Both the position numbers and the translations under genes were made by a program. 64,000 nt of DNA from Rotaria sp. Silwood1 (taxonomy: Eukaryota; Rotifera; Eurotatoria; Philodinida; Philodinidae), in assembly GCA_905250075.1 (NCBI GenBank), contig CAJNOP010000201.1:249174-313173 (forward strand), in the 5' to 3' direction. Positions 1-12,252 of the stretch are shown in pieces. Below the pieces are notes generated by a model that was given only the letters and a program-made list of their open reading frames with translations, did not search any database and had not been told where the DNA came from. Positions within the stretch are counted from its first letter, which is position 1. Every line of letters begins with the position of its first letter.

Positions 1-2334
1 AGAGTAGAAAATAAGTTTGATAAATATATTTTGATATGTCTTCTAATAATGCACTTTCTTAATAAGCATATCAACTGAGCATAGTCACTTCAAGATGATA
101 ATTCAGATGTTACAGATATAGTTTTTCTGTATGTGTTCATCTTTGTATATTCGAAAAATACAAAAAAATCAAAATGGTCTCCAAGTTCGTGATTTAGTCT
201 TGGTCTATGTTAATTTGACAGAACGCATAGTAGTTAGATGAGTTTCTTAAAAGTAGAATATTTTTTATCGCTTATCTTAATATGTTACTGAACATTTGGT
301 TTCAAATCGATTATTATCCTTAGACAGAACAATCATCTTCCATAGATTTAGATTGTTTCAAGTATAATTTAGATAAACTCACATAAGAATTCAATTTTGT
401 TACCATCTTGTAACACATGACTTATTATTTAGTTTGACTTCGATCTGTAAGAACTTATATCATTGGCAGTTCGAAGATCTTACTTCAACACTCATTCATG
501 GTAGTGTTTCACAAATAACTATCCCACAATACGAAGCAGATCAAATATTCTTAATATCATAATCTAAACAGAAAGAATTGAACTCATTATTGTCTTAGAA
601 ATTTCCTTCGTTTAAGTTTAGAGAAACAATCTGTTCTAAAACACTTACAAAAATTTCGCTTTTATATTCTTCAGATATGCTCCTCAGTCTTTTAACTTCA
701 AGTCTTATAGATATATCTAGTGAAATAAGCTCAACTCAAATAATTGTACATAGAGTGTAGATGAACTGATCGTTGAGACAGATGTCGAGATGATGATTGA
801 AATGAATCAGCGCTGTACGATACAGGTGTCGAATAAATCTTTCTTTCTGCGCATGATTCTGATTGCAATTCGTGCTTTGTCGTTTTGAAATCGTAGTTAG
901 TCTATATCTGAGGTAATTTTAAAGATAAATACATCAATCAGGATGTCTAAATTCATTTCTAACGTATGGCGATCGCAACTCAAATTGTGACTAAATGGTC
1001 AGTTGTAAGTAGAAACTGTTGTTTTAAAAAGAAATCAAATTCACACTCGAGCACTGTCCAACGAATTTGAAGCTTGCCTTTTTAAGTTCATAAAAGTAGA
1101 TTATCTTTGACGTCAATTAGAGTGCTTTTGATATCAGAATGTACTTCATAGGATCGAGAATACAGCGAAAAAAGCAATTAACGCAGAGAGATATAAAGGA
1201 GAACGAGAAGTTTATTCTCTTTTTGTATAAAAGTAACCCGTCATATTATATTCTTAAAAAAAGTTATCCGTCGACGAATGTGTATCGAAATGAGACGTGT
1301 GCTCGTCAGCCGACATTCAAGAGAATGAAAAGGGGGAACTAGATTTTTTTTCTTTTGTTTTCATGATAAAAAATACGTATTGAAAGAGAGAATATAGTAT
1401 TACTATAAAAGTCATTGAATATTCTTTTTATAAAAAAAATCATTGAAATTTTTTCTATTCGAGTCTTCACTGGATTTCAGTCCGAATTATCAGGAATGCC
1501 ATAGAAATATGAATGCGACAAGAAAGTGGATTTGACCATTGATTTTGAAATAGATAAGCAGTATTTGACGACATGAAGTAGATTCATCAGTTCATTTCGA
1601 AATGACAGTCATCAAGTCCTCTTTCCTCTATCGTTCATATTTTTATGTCATTCAGCCAATTCAAAACTGATGAAAGCTCCATTAGAACAAAGTTTCAGTG
1701 ATTTTTAACAAGAAAATTCCATGGGTTCTATAAGAGTTCTATACATACATTCTCTCTCAATACTTCTTTTCTACTGCTTTCCTCTTTCACTTCTTATCAA
1801 TCCTTTTTGTTCCAATTTACTTCACAAAGTAATTATGACATTGACAGAAACATCAGTTTCACTCATAAGTGAAAAGACAGATTACTTTTTCAAAGGTAAC
1901 AAGAAAACTATTGTCCTACCGTCTGTTAGATATTTGACTTCGATGTTCATGTAGATGACAAGCAATACGCCAACTTTTCACCGTAATATTCAGTAAACAA
2001 GGAATAAAAGCAGATTCTAACATAGTTTAATTTTGTGTTTGCAAATAAGCATGCTACTCACATCACTCTAACTATTTGTATCTGTTTTTCTCTAGCTTTG
2101 CTAATTGTTCTAGTCTCACGGGCAGTCTAAAATCTTTTCTATATGTGTCTGTATGACAGGAAGTCCTAGAAACGTAAATACTATGCTTTCTCCTTGTGTC
2201 ATTTAAAAAATACTCAACTTTTTAAAGATCAATGCGTTTTATTTTTCAATCACTAATATATATACTTTGGACATGAATTTCATTTCATTTTTAACAAGAA
2301 TCAGTTTGTCTTGCAGAATTCATATTCAAAAGAT
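1..2334. other. gene-free stretch
   Basis: No open frame here looks like a protein on either strand; the longest are short and of low complexity. The last bases before 2311 form a good 3' splice site (pyrimidine tract ending in TTGCAG), so an untranslated first exon of the next gene may lie here, but its donor could not be placed. Confidence 0.6.
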
Positions 2335-3447
2335 ATGCAAGCAGTTAATCTACTTAGCAAAGTTTCATCAATTGACTGTGTTGGTGAAAACAAAAACCAC
2401 ATGTCATTTAATAACATCTCACGAATAATCGCTATTATTTTACTATTTGTGTCACTATTAGCAATACTCAACTCTAATGTTACGACGTATATATATAAAT
2501 ATCGCACTCGCACAGCAAACAAGTTTGGTATTCGTGCATATGCAAGTTTCTCAAACAATTCAGCTGATTCTATTGAACTGCTCAATCGAAGGAGGCAATT
2601 TGACATGGTTCTTAGTTATTATACTGAAAATGTTACATTCGTTGCGCGATTCATTAGCTATATTCGTAATGTTACGAGCATCAGCAAACTCAATCCTTTT
2701 GTAATTGTCTATAATAAGAACCCTAATGTCAACATAACTTATTTGAAAGTTGCTTTGAATGCTGATTCAGTGATGACATTACCTAATGTTGGTCGTGAAG
2801 GAGCCACATTTCTCAGTCATATTATTGAGAACTATGATACACTTGCTACTCATACACTTTTTTCACAAGCAGGTGTCGAAGGTATTACTGGAACAGGACT
2901 GGAAAATTGGTTTATGTCACGCCTGGTAAAACAGTTCAATGCGTCAGTTGGATTTATGCCACTTGTAGTTACGAATATGGTTGCTACTTATAATTGTGGT
3001 AAAGGTCCATATGGAGATTTTCTACGGTTAACAGAGCTCTGGGGAATATTGCAGAGTACACTATGCCCACCAGGTGGACAAGCTGTAAGTAAATTTAAAT
3101 CTAATAAGCATTGAAACACAATTATCTTCAAAGGTTTCCTTTCGAGGTCAATTTCTTGCTAGTAGGCAAAGAATTCGTAGCAGACCTTTACACATATACA
3201 AATACATTCAAAGTATTCTTACGGTTTGACTTTTATTGTGATCAGTTTTCAATGGCTCATTTTTCATTTTAAGGCAAATGCTTCACATTGGATCCATAAA
3301 GATTCAAATCATGGATGGCTTGTTTCAACACCGGAGAATCCAATTTTTGGCCACGTAGTGGAGCGTTTGTGGACGGTGCTTTTCAATTGTTCAAATCCTG
3401 ATCTAGTTCAAAAATGCCAGCAAGAAAACTGTGCATGTTTCGATTAA
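2335..3447 (+). CDS. DUF3431 family type II membrane protein
   Basis: Three exons read through in frame: 2335-3084, 3134-3223 and 3274-3447, with introns of 49 and 50 bp; the second donor (GTTTGA) is weak but the frame and family match continue. The product is about 345 residues or slightly fewer. One hydrophobic segment (IIAIILLFVSLLAIL) near residues 30-45 follows a short N-terminus, as in type II Golgi or plasma-membrane proteins. The rest matches DUF3431, a family known mainly from fungi and some protists and expanded in bdelloids, thought to be glycosyltransferase-like: note DMVLSYYTENVTFVARFI, then NVGREGATFLSHII, FSQAG and FRGQFLASRQRI. Several Asn-X-Ser/Thr sites fit lumenal exposure. 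An in-frame ATG at 2401 just before the membrane segment is an alternative start. Function is not established; horizontal origin is an inference. Confidence 0.8.
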
Positions 3448-6402
3448 CTTTTGAAGACTCATCAAAGACGCATATAACTCGAAATCCTTCATAAACTTGA
3501 AGGGTTAGAGACTTCGCTGCGTTTTATGTTTGCATAGAGAGTCTCGAGCTGCAACAAACCTGCACTCGAAGAATTTATTGATTTTTAAACGCAGTATGTG
3601 AAGTAAATGAATGGTTTCCGACATGGGTGTTTTTCTTTCATTGCTGCTGATTTAATGATCTTACATTGAAAAAACTCAAGAGATAACGTCTAGTTACATT
3701 CTTTGACTAGCACTGTTCAGTAGGATAGGAATATATTTCTGTTGTTTTGATTGAATTTTAAGTGTTCGAGCCATTATTTGTCCAATGACACCAAGTTTGT
3801 GTGAATACTTATTAGCCACATCGAAATCGTTTCAATTTGTTGTTTATTCGTGAAATAATGAGTTTCACATCATATAGAACGATTTCCATGTAAATCTGCA
3901 GTTTATTACCAGCTAAAGTGGTAGAAATTTTAAGTTCAATGATTGAAAAAAAAAGGGAAGTTTCGAATAAATTTCTAATGAACTGCTTTCAGCTCTACAT
4001 GTCGATGATTGTTAAAGAGTAGTCTATAGTCTAGACAAATCAAAACCGTTTAACATGAAACTTTTGTGCGAAAGAGAGATAGTAGTGTTTCCTCCAATGG
4101 ACGATTGTATATTGTAAGATTAGCTTCGTGTACTGTGAAAGCTCTTCTCTACGAGAAAACACATGTTTGGCTTGCAGCTCTTTTACATTAGAGTCAAACT
4201 GCATATTATTGGTCCTTTCGATTATGGTTTACTACATTCTATTTATAGTTAAAATATGAGCTTAAATAGTTGAGATTTGGATAATTTTGATCTGCTAATG
4301 GTACTTTTTGTGATAATTGTAGAAGCCTAATGTGTCCAGCTGAAGCACAAAACAAACCATATCAGATATTGGATTATTCAATTATAATTCTGTTTATGTG
4401 CATAATTTTTTTAGTGCTGTATGTTTTCTAGTAACGAACACATGAATTTTTTTAAGCTACCTAAAAAATTCATATACATACTTACCACTAATAGATAGAT
4501 GTCGACAACTCAAAAACGAAATAACCTTGATTTTTATTAACTTGTCAGGACTATGCGCAAATCGTTGACTAAAAAATGAAACAGTAGCTGGTTCAAACTG
4601 AATGAACGTTTATCGAAATCGATCATAAAAATTAGTGTGAAATGGGACGATATGCATTATTATAATACTTATAAAATCTGAACTATCCAGATGTCAGAAA
4701 TGACAGATTCTTATTACGCAATCTCAGAGGCTTACTTTATATTTCTGTCAAAATAATTAGAATATGTCTCGTTTCATTTCTGATTCTTCAAAGTTTGGCA
4801 CTTTCTTAGCTAAAATATTGTATTAACAGCATTGCTCGTATTTATACTAGGATTCACTGTGTACTAAAGAACTGACAGTCAATCTCTGATTTCACAGAAC
4901 ATCTTATAGATATGCTTAAACTATAATCACTCAGTTTGAAAATTTCAATTTCTGAATTGTTAAAAACTTTTATACTTGTAAGCTAATTAAACCATAGATA
5001 ATTAAAAGTTCATTGAGTTTTTGTTTTGTGGAAGGGAAGAACAGTAGAGATTGTTGTATACATGCTTCACTGACAGTGACTTTAAGAGATATCTAGTAGT
5101 GAGCGACATTTTAAAAACTAACTATTCATTTATATGAAAAATTGAATCAATAAAAACAATATTTCAGAAGCAGGCACAATTCATAAAACCACAATATGTG
5201 ATATTCATTCAGTTCTATTATTTTAAAATAAGATGAATAGAGTTTTGTAGTGATGGCATGGCATATTCTTTTTTTTTCAAAATAGATTTAAGCTTTTTTT
5301 ACCATTTGTCTGCAGTGGAATATATACAAAATAAGCAGTGTTGCAGACATTCTGTAATGTCCAGTATGTATGATATATTCACAATGTCAGAAGGCTCCAT
5401 TGTGTAAACCTTCAAATACTGCACTTTAAGTTCTATGTTAATTGATCTCACAAATAACAACTTGTAAAAAATACAAAAAGGAAATAGCTTAGGTATTTTA
5501 ATTTCTTTCTATTGTCTTTCTACCATCAGTGCTACTAGCCGATCACATTGGTCATGAGATGATGACAACAGTGATAATGGTTCTCTCATATTTAATTGTT
5601 TAGTAATCTTGGATGGAGAGATGAGATAAAAGCAGATTAGGAGTTGACAGAATACCTTCGTCTTAATATAATCGATGTTGGAAAATGGCACAGATTAAGG
5701 AGTTGTTTTAGCTAGTACGTATACTATGGCAAGTTAGATATTTTCAATAACTACAAATGTATTGAAATATAAAGAAAATAAAAAGTCTTGAATCATTTAA
5801 TCGAAGAAAAACTAATGTATAATTTAATATTTACACTATTCTTCTCAATTGATGATTAAGTTTCCACGTTGAATTGGATCATTCGGTAATAATTGTTTAT
5901 AGATTCAACACACGCATACGTAACGAAATAGTTTCACTGTCTCCAGATGGAATTTCAGTGAAATAAGCCATTAACAGATTCTAAACTATGATCTGTTTAC
6001 AAATCAATACGAATGAAACGATTCTATATAAGAATTATTTATTTTCTGTATTTTTGAAGTGACACGAATAAGGTTTGAATAATTTGTTCAAATTAGTTGT
6101 TTTTTTTTTTGAAAATGCTCTTCCTACATGTCCAAGAAATATTATCTGATCTTCAAAGACATTTCTTGTTAATGAGGTATATCATTACTAAGAAGCGGTT
6201 CAAGATATGTGCGAATATGAATCGATTCGTTTGAATTGAAATGACAACTATTACGGCACAACTCTGTATATCTAACAATATTGAACACGTTCTCTGTTGT
6301 GAAAGAATCTATCCGAGTGATATCTCCTTTTGAATTCATAGTGTAGATAAAAGTCCTGAAAAGATTCATGCGATTAGGCTTTTCTTTTCGAATTATGATC
6401 AT
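3448..6402. other. gene-free stretch
   Basis: AT-rich sequence with poly-A and poly-T runs. Short open frames (for example on the minus strand at 5509-5691) lack codon structure, family motifs or splice support. No tRNA or clear repeat was seen. Confidence 0.55.
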
Positions 6403-6765
6403 TTTACTGAACGTTTAGCCTTTTTGCAAGATATTACAAGAAAAATCGCAACAAGGAGTTTTTGTCTGAAATCTTGGTCAACAATAACTCTCATAATTCG
6501 CATGATATGTTGAAAGTTTCAGCTCAAACGAATGTTTTTCTTCTCAGATAACACTTTTGCAAATAGCGTTACTTTTACACAGAAACTCTTAAAATAATCC
6601 AGCTTTTGAAGCATACGGTACTTTAAGAAGAACTCATCTGTTTGTGTTGAAATTTCCAGGACATCACAAGAACCACGGCAGCTACTGTTTTAACTAAAAT
6701 TTTAGGTTGAAACTTGTTATTGCGACTTTTTCTTATGATATCCTGCAATAGATTAAACGTTTAAT
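6403..6765. repeat. degenerate inverted repeat, about 360 bp
   Basis: The segment at about 6403-6465 (ATTTTACTGAACGTTTAG, then a stretch around GCAAGATATTACAAGAAAAA) reappears as its reverse complement at about 6705-6765. The arms are about three-quarters identical over 60 bp, with weaker similarity continuing inward. No open frame lies between them. It looks like an old long-armed, non-autonomous DNA element. Confidence 0.45.
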
Positions 6766-9330
6766 AAAATTATTATAGCTCGAGAACGTAAGATCTGATA
6801 GCATGAATCCTTTCAGATTTTTATCTACACTATGAATCCTACCTATAAGTAAAGTATAAGCTCACACAAAGATTATCAACCCGATGAGCAGCTTTATCGG
6901 TCTTGCTTTTTTACTTTGAAATATTATTTATACTTGTTTGGAATAGATTATAATTAAATAGTTTAGGAAATAGCAACTGCAAGAGCTGTAGACATTGTTC
7001 AAGTTGAAGATAATTGAGTTGAATAAGCATTTAAATAAGATGATCGAGTATTCTTTCATGAATTCGTCATAAGATTCCATGGATCTATTTTAATTACATG
7101 TTTCTTATGATAAGAATAGTTTTTTTTTTAACAAGAAGATAATTCTATTTCAGTCAGTCATCTAGCGGAGTTTTCTTTTTAATATTTTTGTCTTTTTTTT
7201 TGTTCTAATACACAAAATAAAATAATTAAATGATTTACTACTTCTGTTTAGCATTTGATAATACATGAAAAAGACAAGAAGAAAATTTACGTCTATTTTT
7301 AAACAATCTATTAAATTTTTTGCAAATGAATCTTCCATTAATTCTTTCGAAATGACATTGATGTCCAGAGAAAATAAAATTATCCATATGGTATAGACAG
7401 AAAACTTTGGTCTTGTACATTTTATGAATTTTCCAAATTAACACTTTTCTTTTTCCTTTTTTTTTCTAAAAGGATGTTTTTCGTAACAGTGATTTCTCAT
7501 AAAAAAATATCTAAATTAATAACTTACTAACAATGCATTACAATTATTTTACTTCATTTAATCAATGCTCACTCAATGATCTCATTGTTCACTCTAGAAA
7601 TCCATATATGGTTCAAGACGCCCGAAGACAAACTGAAAATCAATCCAAGATTGGATATGCATTCTATAAGATGTACAAGAAAACATGTATAACGAAGAGA
7701 CATACAACAATATTGAACTTTATTAGCAATTTAAATTGAACAAACATCAGAAGATAATGATAGAAATTCGTGAATATCAATTGCAGATTCATTGTTGAGA
7801 ACCTGATGTAGGAGAGAAGCTTATTGATGTGTATCAAAGAAAAGCTGACATAGAAGATCTTTGAACATCAACAACCGTCTTTTTTTACTATATCAGAGAA
7901 AAACTAAACAAATCTAATTATACCATTATAATATAAAAATTACAAGTCAAATAAAGTGAATGCAAAAATTTTTACACACGATGTATTTTTTAACTTTTTT
8001 CATTAACGGTAATATCTAGAACAAATTGAAGAAAAGATTTGATTAACCGAAACAACTTTCTATCAAGAGAAATACTTGCCAAAATCTCATTAACAGGTTG
8101 TACATGAAAGATACCTGGAAAATCAAAACCAATTTTCTAGTTTCTCCAACGCTTATTGGTTCTACGAAAGATTCCAAAGTAGATTTGGTTGGATCCGGAT
8201 CAGAGTTCGAAAATATCCGAAAGTATAAAATACGGTGAGGTCTATTAAGACTACCCCAGTTCCTTCTTGATGTTCGTTTTATTTCGAGATTGAATCCCCT
8301 CTTAAGCGAGTATAGAGAGCGATATATAGAGAGAAATAAAGCATCAAAGAATGCGAAATGAATAAACAAATACCAATGAGTCAAAGAGTGATACATATGA
8401 CTGTAACAAGGTCACACATTTTCATGAGAAAGAACGAAAAAAACAATCTTGCAAACCTATTGTACAATCATTGTTGTTCATTGAAGATCAGCCTTGGAAA
8501 GAACGTGGACATCTTAATATTTTCTCTATTAGACGAACTTGTTTGCAAAACAATTTGATTAGTCTTCGCTTTTCAGACATCTGTCATCCAACCCTATTAG
8601 CGGAAATCGTTTTAGTTAATCAAGTCTTTTTTTCCATTTGTTCTAAATATTACCTTTAAGAATAAAGTCAATAATACTTTGTTCATCTTCTGTCTTACAT
8701 GATGAAACGACAAAAATAAGCTACTTTTTGTCAATAACAATCATTCAATGATATTGTACAAATCACTTGGTAATGATCAACACTTTGTGAAAGTTTTTCT
8801 TTCAATTGATTTGTCATTCATTTAATATTTTGAAATATCATTTCTTATTTCAATCTTTTCTATTGGAATATTTTCAAATACACCAATTAGTTTTACAGAA
8901 ATTAAACTACTAATAAATTTTTATGGCATTTTTCTATTTTTTTATTTATTTTTTGTATGATGTTTTGGTTATGCCTCTCCTACGTTAGTAATATTATCAT
9001 TATATAATTCAATGTTGTCCTTTTTTTTGTTTGTTATATCAAAGGATAAAACTTGCGAATGTCTATTCTTTCATGCATACAATGACGTCAATAATTACAA
9101 CAGAACGGTAAAAACAAATTTACAAAAGACAAAAAATATCCTAGTTGCTTCTCTTCGTGTTCTTGAGTGCATATTTTACTATATCATACTTATTTAGATA
9201 GGTTGAATTACTTTGTCACACTCATTTGTTTTTATTATGATGATACCGAGTAGATAATAATGAAGAACTACTTGCAAAATAAAAATTTTTCGAAAAATAA
9301 AGGTTTCATATGGTTTTATTTTAGATAAAT
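6766..9330. other. gene-free stretch
   Basis: Several 60-117 codon open frames occur on both strands (for example 8043-8396 minus and 8358-8659 plus), but they overlap each other, have no recognised motif and carry no credible exon chain. The stretch ends in a splice acceptor at 9324, six bases before the next gene's ATG, so it may contain that gene's 5' UTR intron. Confidence 0.5.
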
Positions 9331-10739
9331 ATGACTAGTTTTACATGTGAAGAAACTTCTTCGTGTTCAAATTTTCAATCAGCTATTTGTTTACATTGTA
9401 ATCGTCGATTATGTCTTCAACATATTACTGAACACAATAAAATTATTCCTAGTAGTATGCAAAATCTTTCACATAAACTTGAAGCTACTTTTCAACAACT
9501 TAATGATAAATATGAAAAAAGTAGAAATACATATAATGATCTATTAACCTTATTAAAACAATGGCGAACACAAGAAACAGAAAAAATTGAACAAATCTAT
9601 AAAAATAAGTTGCAATGGATTGAATCTCAACAAGAAACTTTGAATATGCTACACCAAGAATTAATTGAAGTACTTGATCGCAGTGCGCGACAGCAGTTAG
9701 CTCTTATACAACCTCATCAAGATGTCATTATGAAAAGGCTTCATCATATTCATAGTACAATTAAAAATGTACAACAACATAGTACACAACTAAAATGGAA
9801 CTTCTCAAAATTGCCATCACCAATGAATTTAGGACACTCTCTTCAAAATTCTTCATCTATGCAAGTTCCATTGAAAATACCAAAATCTAGTAGAATTTGT
9901 CTAAAAATCACACAGATTTTTGAAGTTAAATTATGTTTTATTTTTAAGATATTCACGAACTACCTCGAAAAAGAAAATTTTCGACTAATTCTTCATCCGG
10001 TAATGCTATAAATCTACGAAAATATCGCTCGTTTAGACGACTTGTTGACATGTTTGCTAATATATCATGTATAGAACAAAGTAAGAATGATATTGCCAAC
10101 TATCTTAAAGTAAGTCACTATAATGAAAATTGTATTTTAAAAGTAAAGTTTCTTTTTATTAGCAACAAGGTCCTCATTTTCAGTTTCCTATTCTTGTTTG
10201 TTCGTATCTTACAGCTTGGCATAGGAAATCAGAAATCAATGACAAAACTATCCTTCTAAATGAACATATATCAACTATTAAAAAGCACATAAAAAATCGT
10301 CATTCTGCTGATGTTGTATTATTAGGTATACATGCATTCTTTTTTAATGAAACCATTCAAGAAAATAAGAGTAAATCTAAATTTTAGTTTCTTTTCTTGT
10401 TTATTGAACATGATTAAATGATTTTTTTTTAGGAGAAATGATGACATTTTTATTACAATATGTTGTCAATCATCAATGTATTAGTCCAAATGAAATACTC
10501 AATTGGTATGAGAATACAGATTTATATGATTATCCGGATTTTGTCGATGCTAAGCAATTAATCACTTCAGTTATTAAATCATTTCGGACAAACAATACAG
10601 GTAAAATAACCATCGAAAATGTTTATTATTACTTAATGTTGTTTTAGTTACAAATGTACAACCAATTTCAGTCAATCAAAATCCAGTTCAACAATCTGAC
10701 ACTATTGAGATTACACAAGAACCAGCTGCATTAACTTGA
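9331..10739 (+). CDS. B-box zinc finger, coiled-coil protein with helical C-terminus
   Basis: Five exons join in frame: 9331-9889, 9949-10109, 10163-10325, 10433-10600 and 10648-10739 (about 380 residues). The first donor is uncertain: 9899 is the alternative and changes three residues. Residues 1-35 carry a B-box-like Cys/His pattern (CEETSSC, then CLHC, CLQHITEH), normally a zinc-binding interaction module. Residues 45-150 are Gln/Glu/Lys-rich and predicted coiled coil. After a Ser-rich linker with a basic patch (LPRKRKF, a possible nuclear signal) comes a helical region of about 130 residues; its end (ISPNEILNWYENTDLYDY) recalls W2/eIF5C-type helices, but this is only a resemblance. There is no RING, NHL or SPRY domain, so it is not a standard TRIM protein. 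An AATAAA lies at 10782-10787, 43 bp after the stop. Confidence 0.75.
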
Positions 10740-11754
10740 AAAAGACTAAACACTTAATCGTACTCATTTTGTTTATAATATAATAAAAAGTTAGCAATAT
10801 AATTACTCATAAGTAAAGTTTTTCGTCTGTAACATTAATAAATTATACTTGTATAAAACCAGTACATTAACTATACACCATTATCTAATCTAAACAAAGA
10901 AAAGTTAGTGAAGTGAAAGAAAAGATTATGCAATAAATAACTTTTTCATCTACTAAGTTTTTCCACAATTTCTTATACATCTTTGAAATAAAAAAAAAAC
11001 ATTCTAAGTACCTTTTTGTATCTGCAAAATGTTCAAACTGCAGATCCACCTCAAAATCCAAAAATTTTTTCGTAAACCAACGCGATTCAAGTTTCACACA
11101 AATGGCCACGTAGTGTAATAAAGATTTTTCGACAACAGAAGATGGTATCGAAATAAGGTTCTCAACATCTGACAGAACTAGTGGAGTTCCAGTTGGGATG
11201 TGTGAATCCATTATTAGAACATGTTGCTAGATGAATCTTCCCCCGAAAAAAGTCGACTTCTGATCAGACACAACCTATATCAAAAGAATTGACAAAAAAG
11301 AAGATTAACTATGAATTTTATCGCATATCTTCACAAAAATCATGCAAATTAAATCTAACAAGTTTCTTTTCACAAAAAATATATCAATAAGTATCTACAA
11401 ATTTTTCATGAAAGGAAGATCATACATAAACTATTTCATTAGAAATTTTTTCTGATAAGTATAGGTATTCTATAATGAAATAATTAATAGCCAAAACATA
11501 TAATTAATTTTTCAGTTTTTGATTAGAAGGCATTGATAATTTAGTTGATACAAATTACTATTTCTAGTTTTTCTTCTTCATCTTTTCATCAATATTAGAT
11601 AATATTTAGGTTAATCTAACTCAATGATCCAAAAGAATCCAATGATTTCAAAATAAACAACTGTAACAATTTTTTATATTCTTCATATTTCATGATACTC
11701 ATTTATTATTAAGACAAGCTTTTTTTTTACATTTTTAATTTCAGAACAAGAGTA
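10740..11754. other. gene-free stretch
   Basis: It holds the 3' end of the B-box gene and a minus-strand open frame at 10885-11211 (108 codons, starting MDSHIPTGTPLVLSD). That frame has fairly protein-like composition but no family match I recognise and no visible partner exon, so I do not call it a gene. Confidence 0.4.
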
Positions 11755-12252
11755 GAAAGATGCTCGTCGATAACATGACGTAATATAACAAGTAATAATT
11801 ATTCAAAACACATACAAAAAAGAAATACTTTGACATATTAAAAATTATATTACAATACTTTCTTAGTAATTATTAGTGCATAACCATATTATTCACGACG
11901 AAGATAAGCAAGACTTTGATTAGAATATAATTTAATATAGCATGATGATAAAGTTTAATTATTTTTTTCATAATTACTATTCATTATGCATTTTATTTTA
12001 CTTAAATATTTAAAGAAAAATACAAAAGAAATATCTTTGTATTACTTCTGAATGACTTGTTTCTAATTTTTGAGCTAAATCTCTTTCAATTGTGGTTATC
12101 ATCATGAGAAAACTTTTCTTTTACATAACAAATATCTTAAGAAAAATAAAAACTTGCTTACTAATGAACACGTATTGACGAGTACTTTCAGTTTCATAAG
12201 AGAACATGTGTTGCATGTGATCATGTTCAAAAATAAAACATATCTTCAGTAT
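11755..12252 (-). pseudogene. truncated PP5 gene copy (exons 1-3 and 5' flank)
   Basis: This stretch aligns in the same orientation with 38435-39006, the 5' part of the intact PP5 gene in this window. Shared blocks include GATGCTCGTCGATAA (exon 3), CGACGAAGATAAGCAAGACT (exon 2), the start-codon region, and the 5' flank around TTTCATAAGA and ATCTTCAGTA. The two short introns are retained, so this arose by DNA duplication and not from mRNA. An ATG remains at about 12105 and opens MITTIERDLAQKLET, close to the PP5 start [15 protein letters not shown]. After about 20 codons, deletions remove the second half of exon 1 and the middle of exon 2. The similarity stops inside exon 3, and everything encoding the phosphatase domain is missing. 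Confidence 0.8.

Noticed and set aside
1139-1954. Two plus-strand open frames of 67 and 77 codons
   Set aside because: No family motif, no splice context, and composition like the AT-rich flanks; no better than chance frames.
8043-8659. Overlapping open frames on both strands, the longest 117 codons
   Set aside because: They compete for the same DNA, carry no recognisable domain, and their translations look like translated non-coding sequence rich in Phe, Ser and Leu.
10885-11211. Minus-strand frame of 108 codons next to the PP5 pseudogene
   Set aside because: Composition is fairly protein-like but there is no match I can name and no joined exon. A transcript would be needed before calling it, or a fusion to the PP5 promoter copy, a gene.
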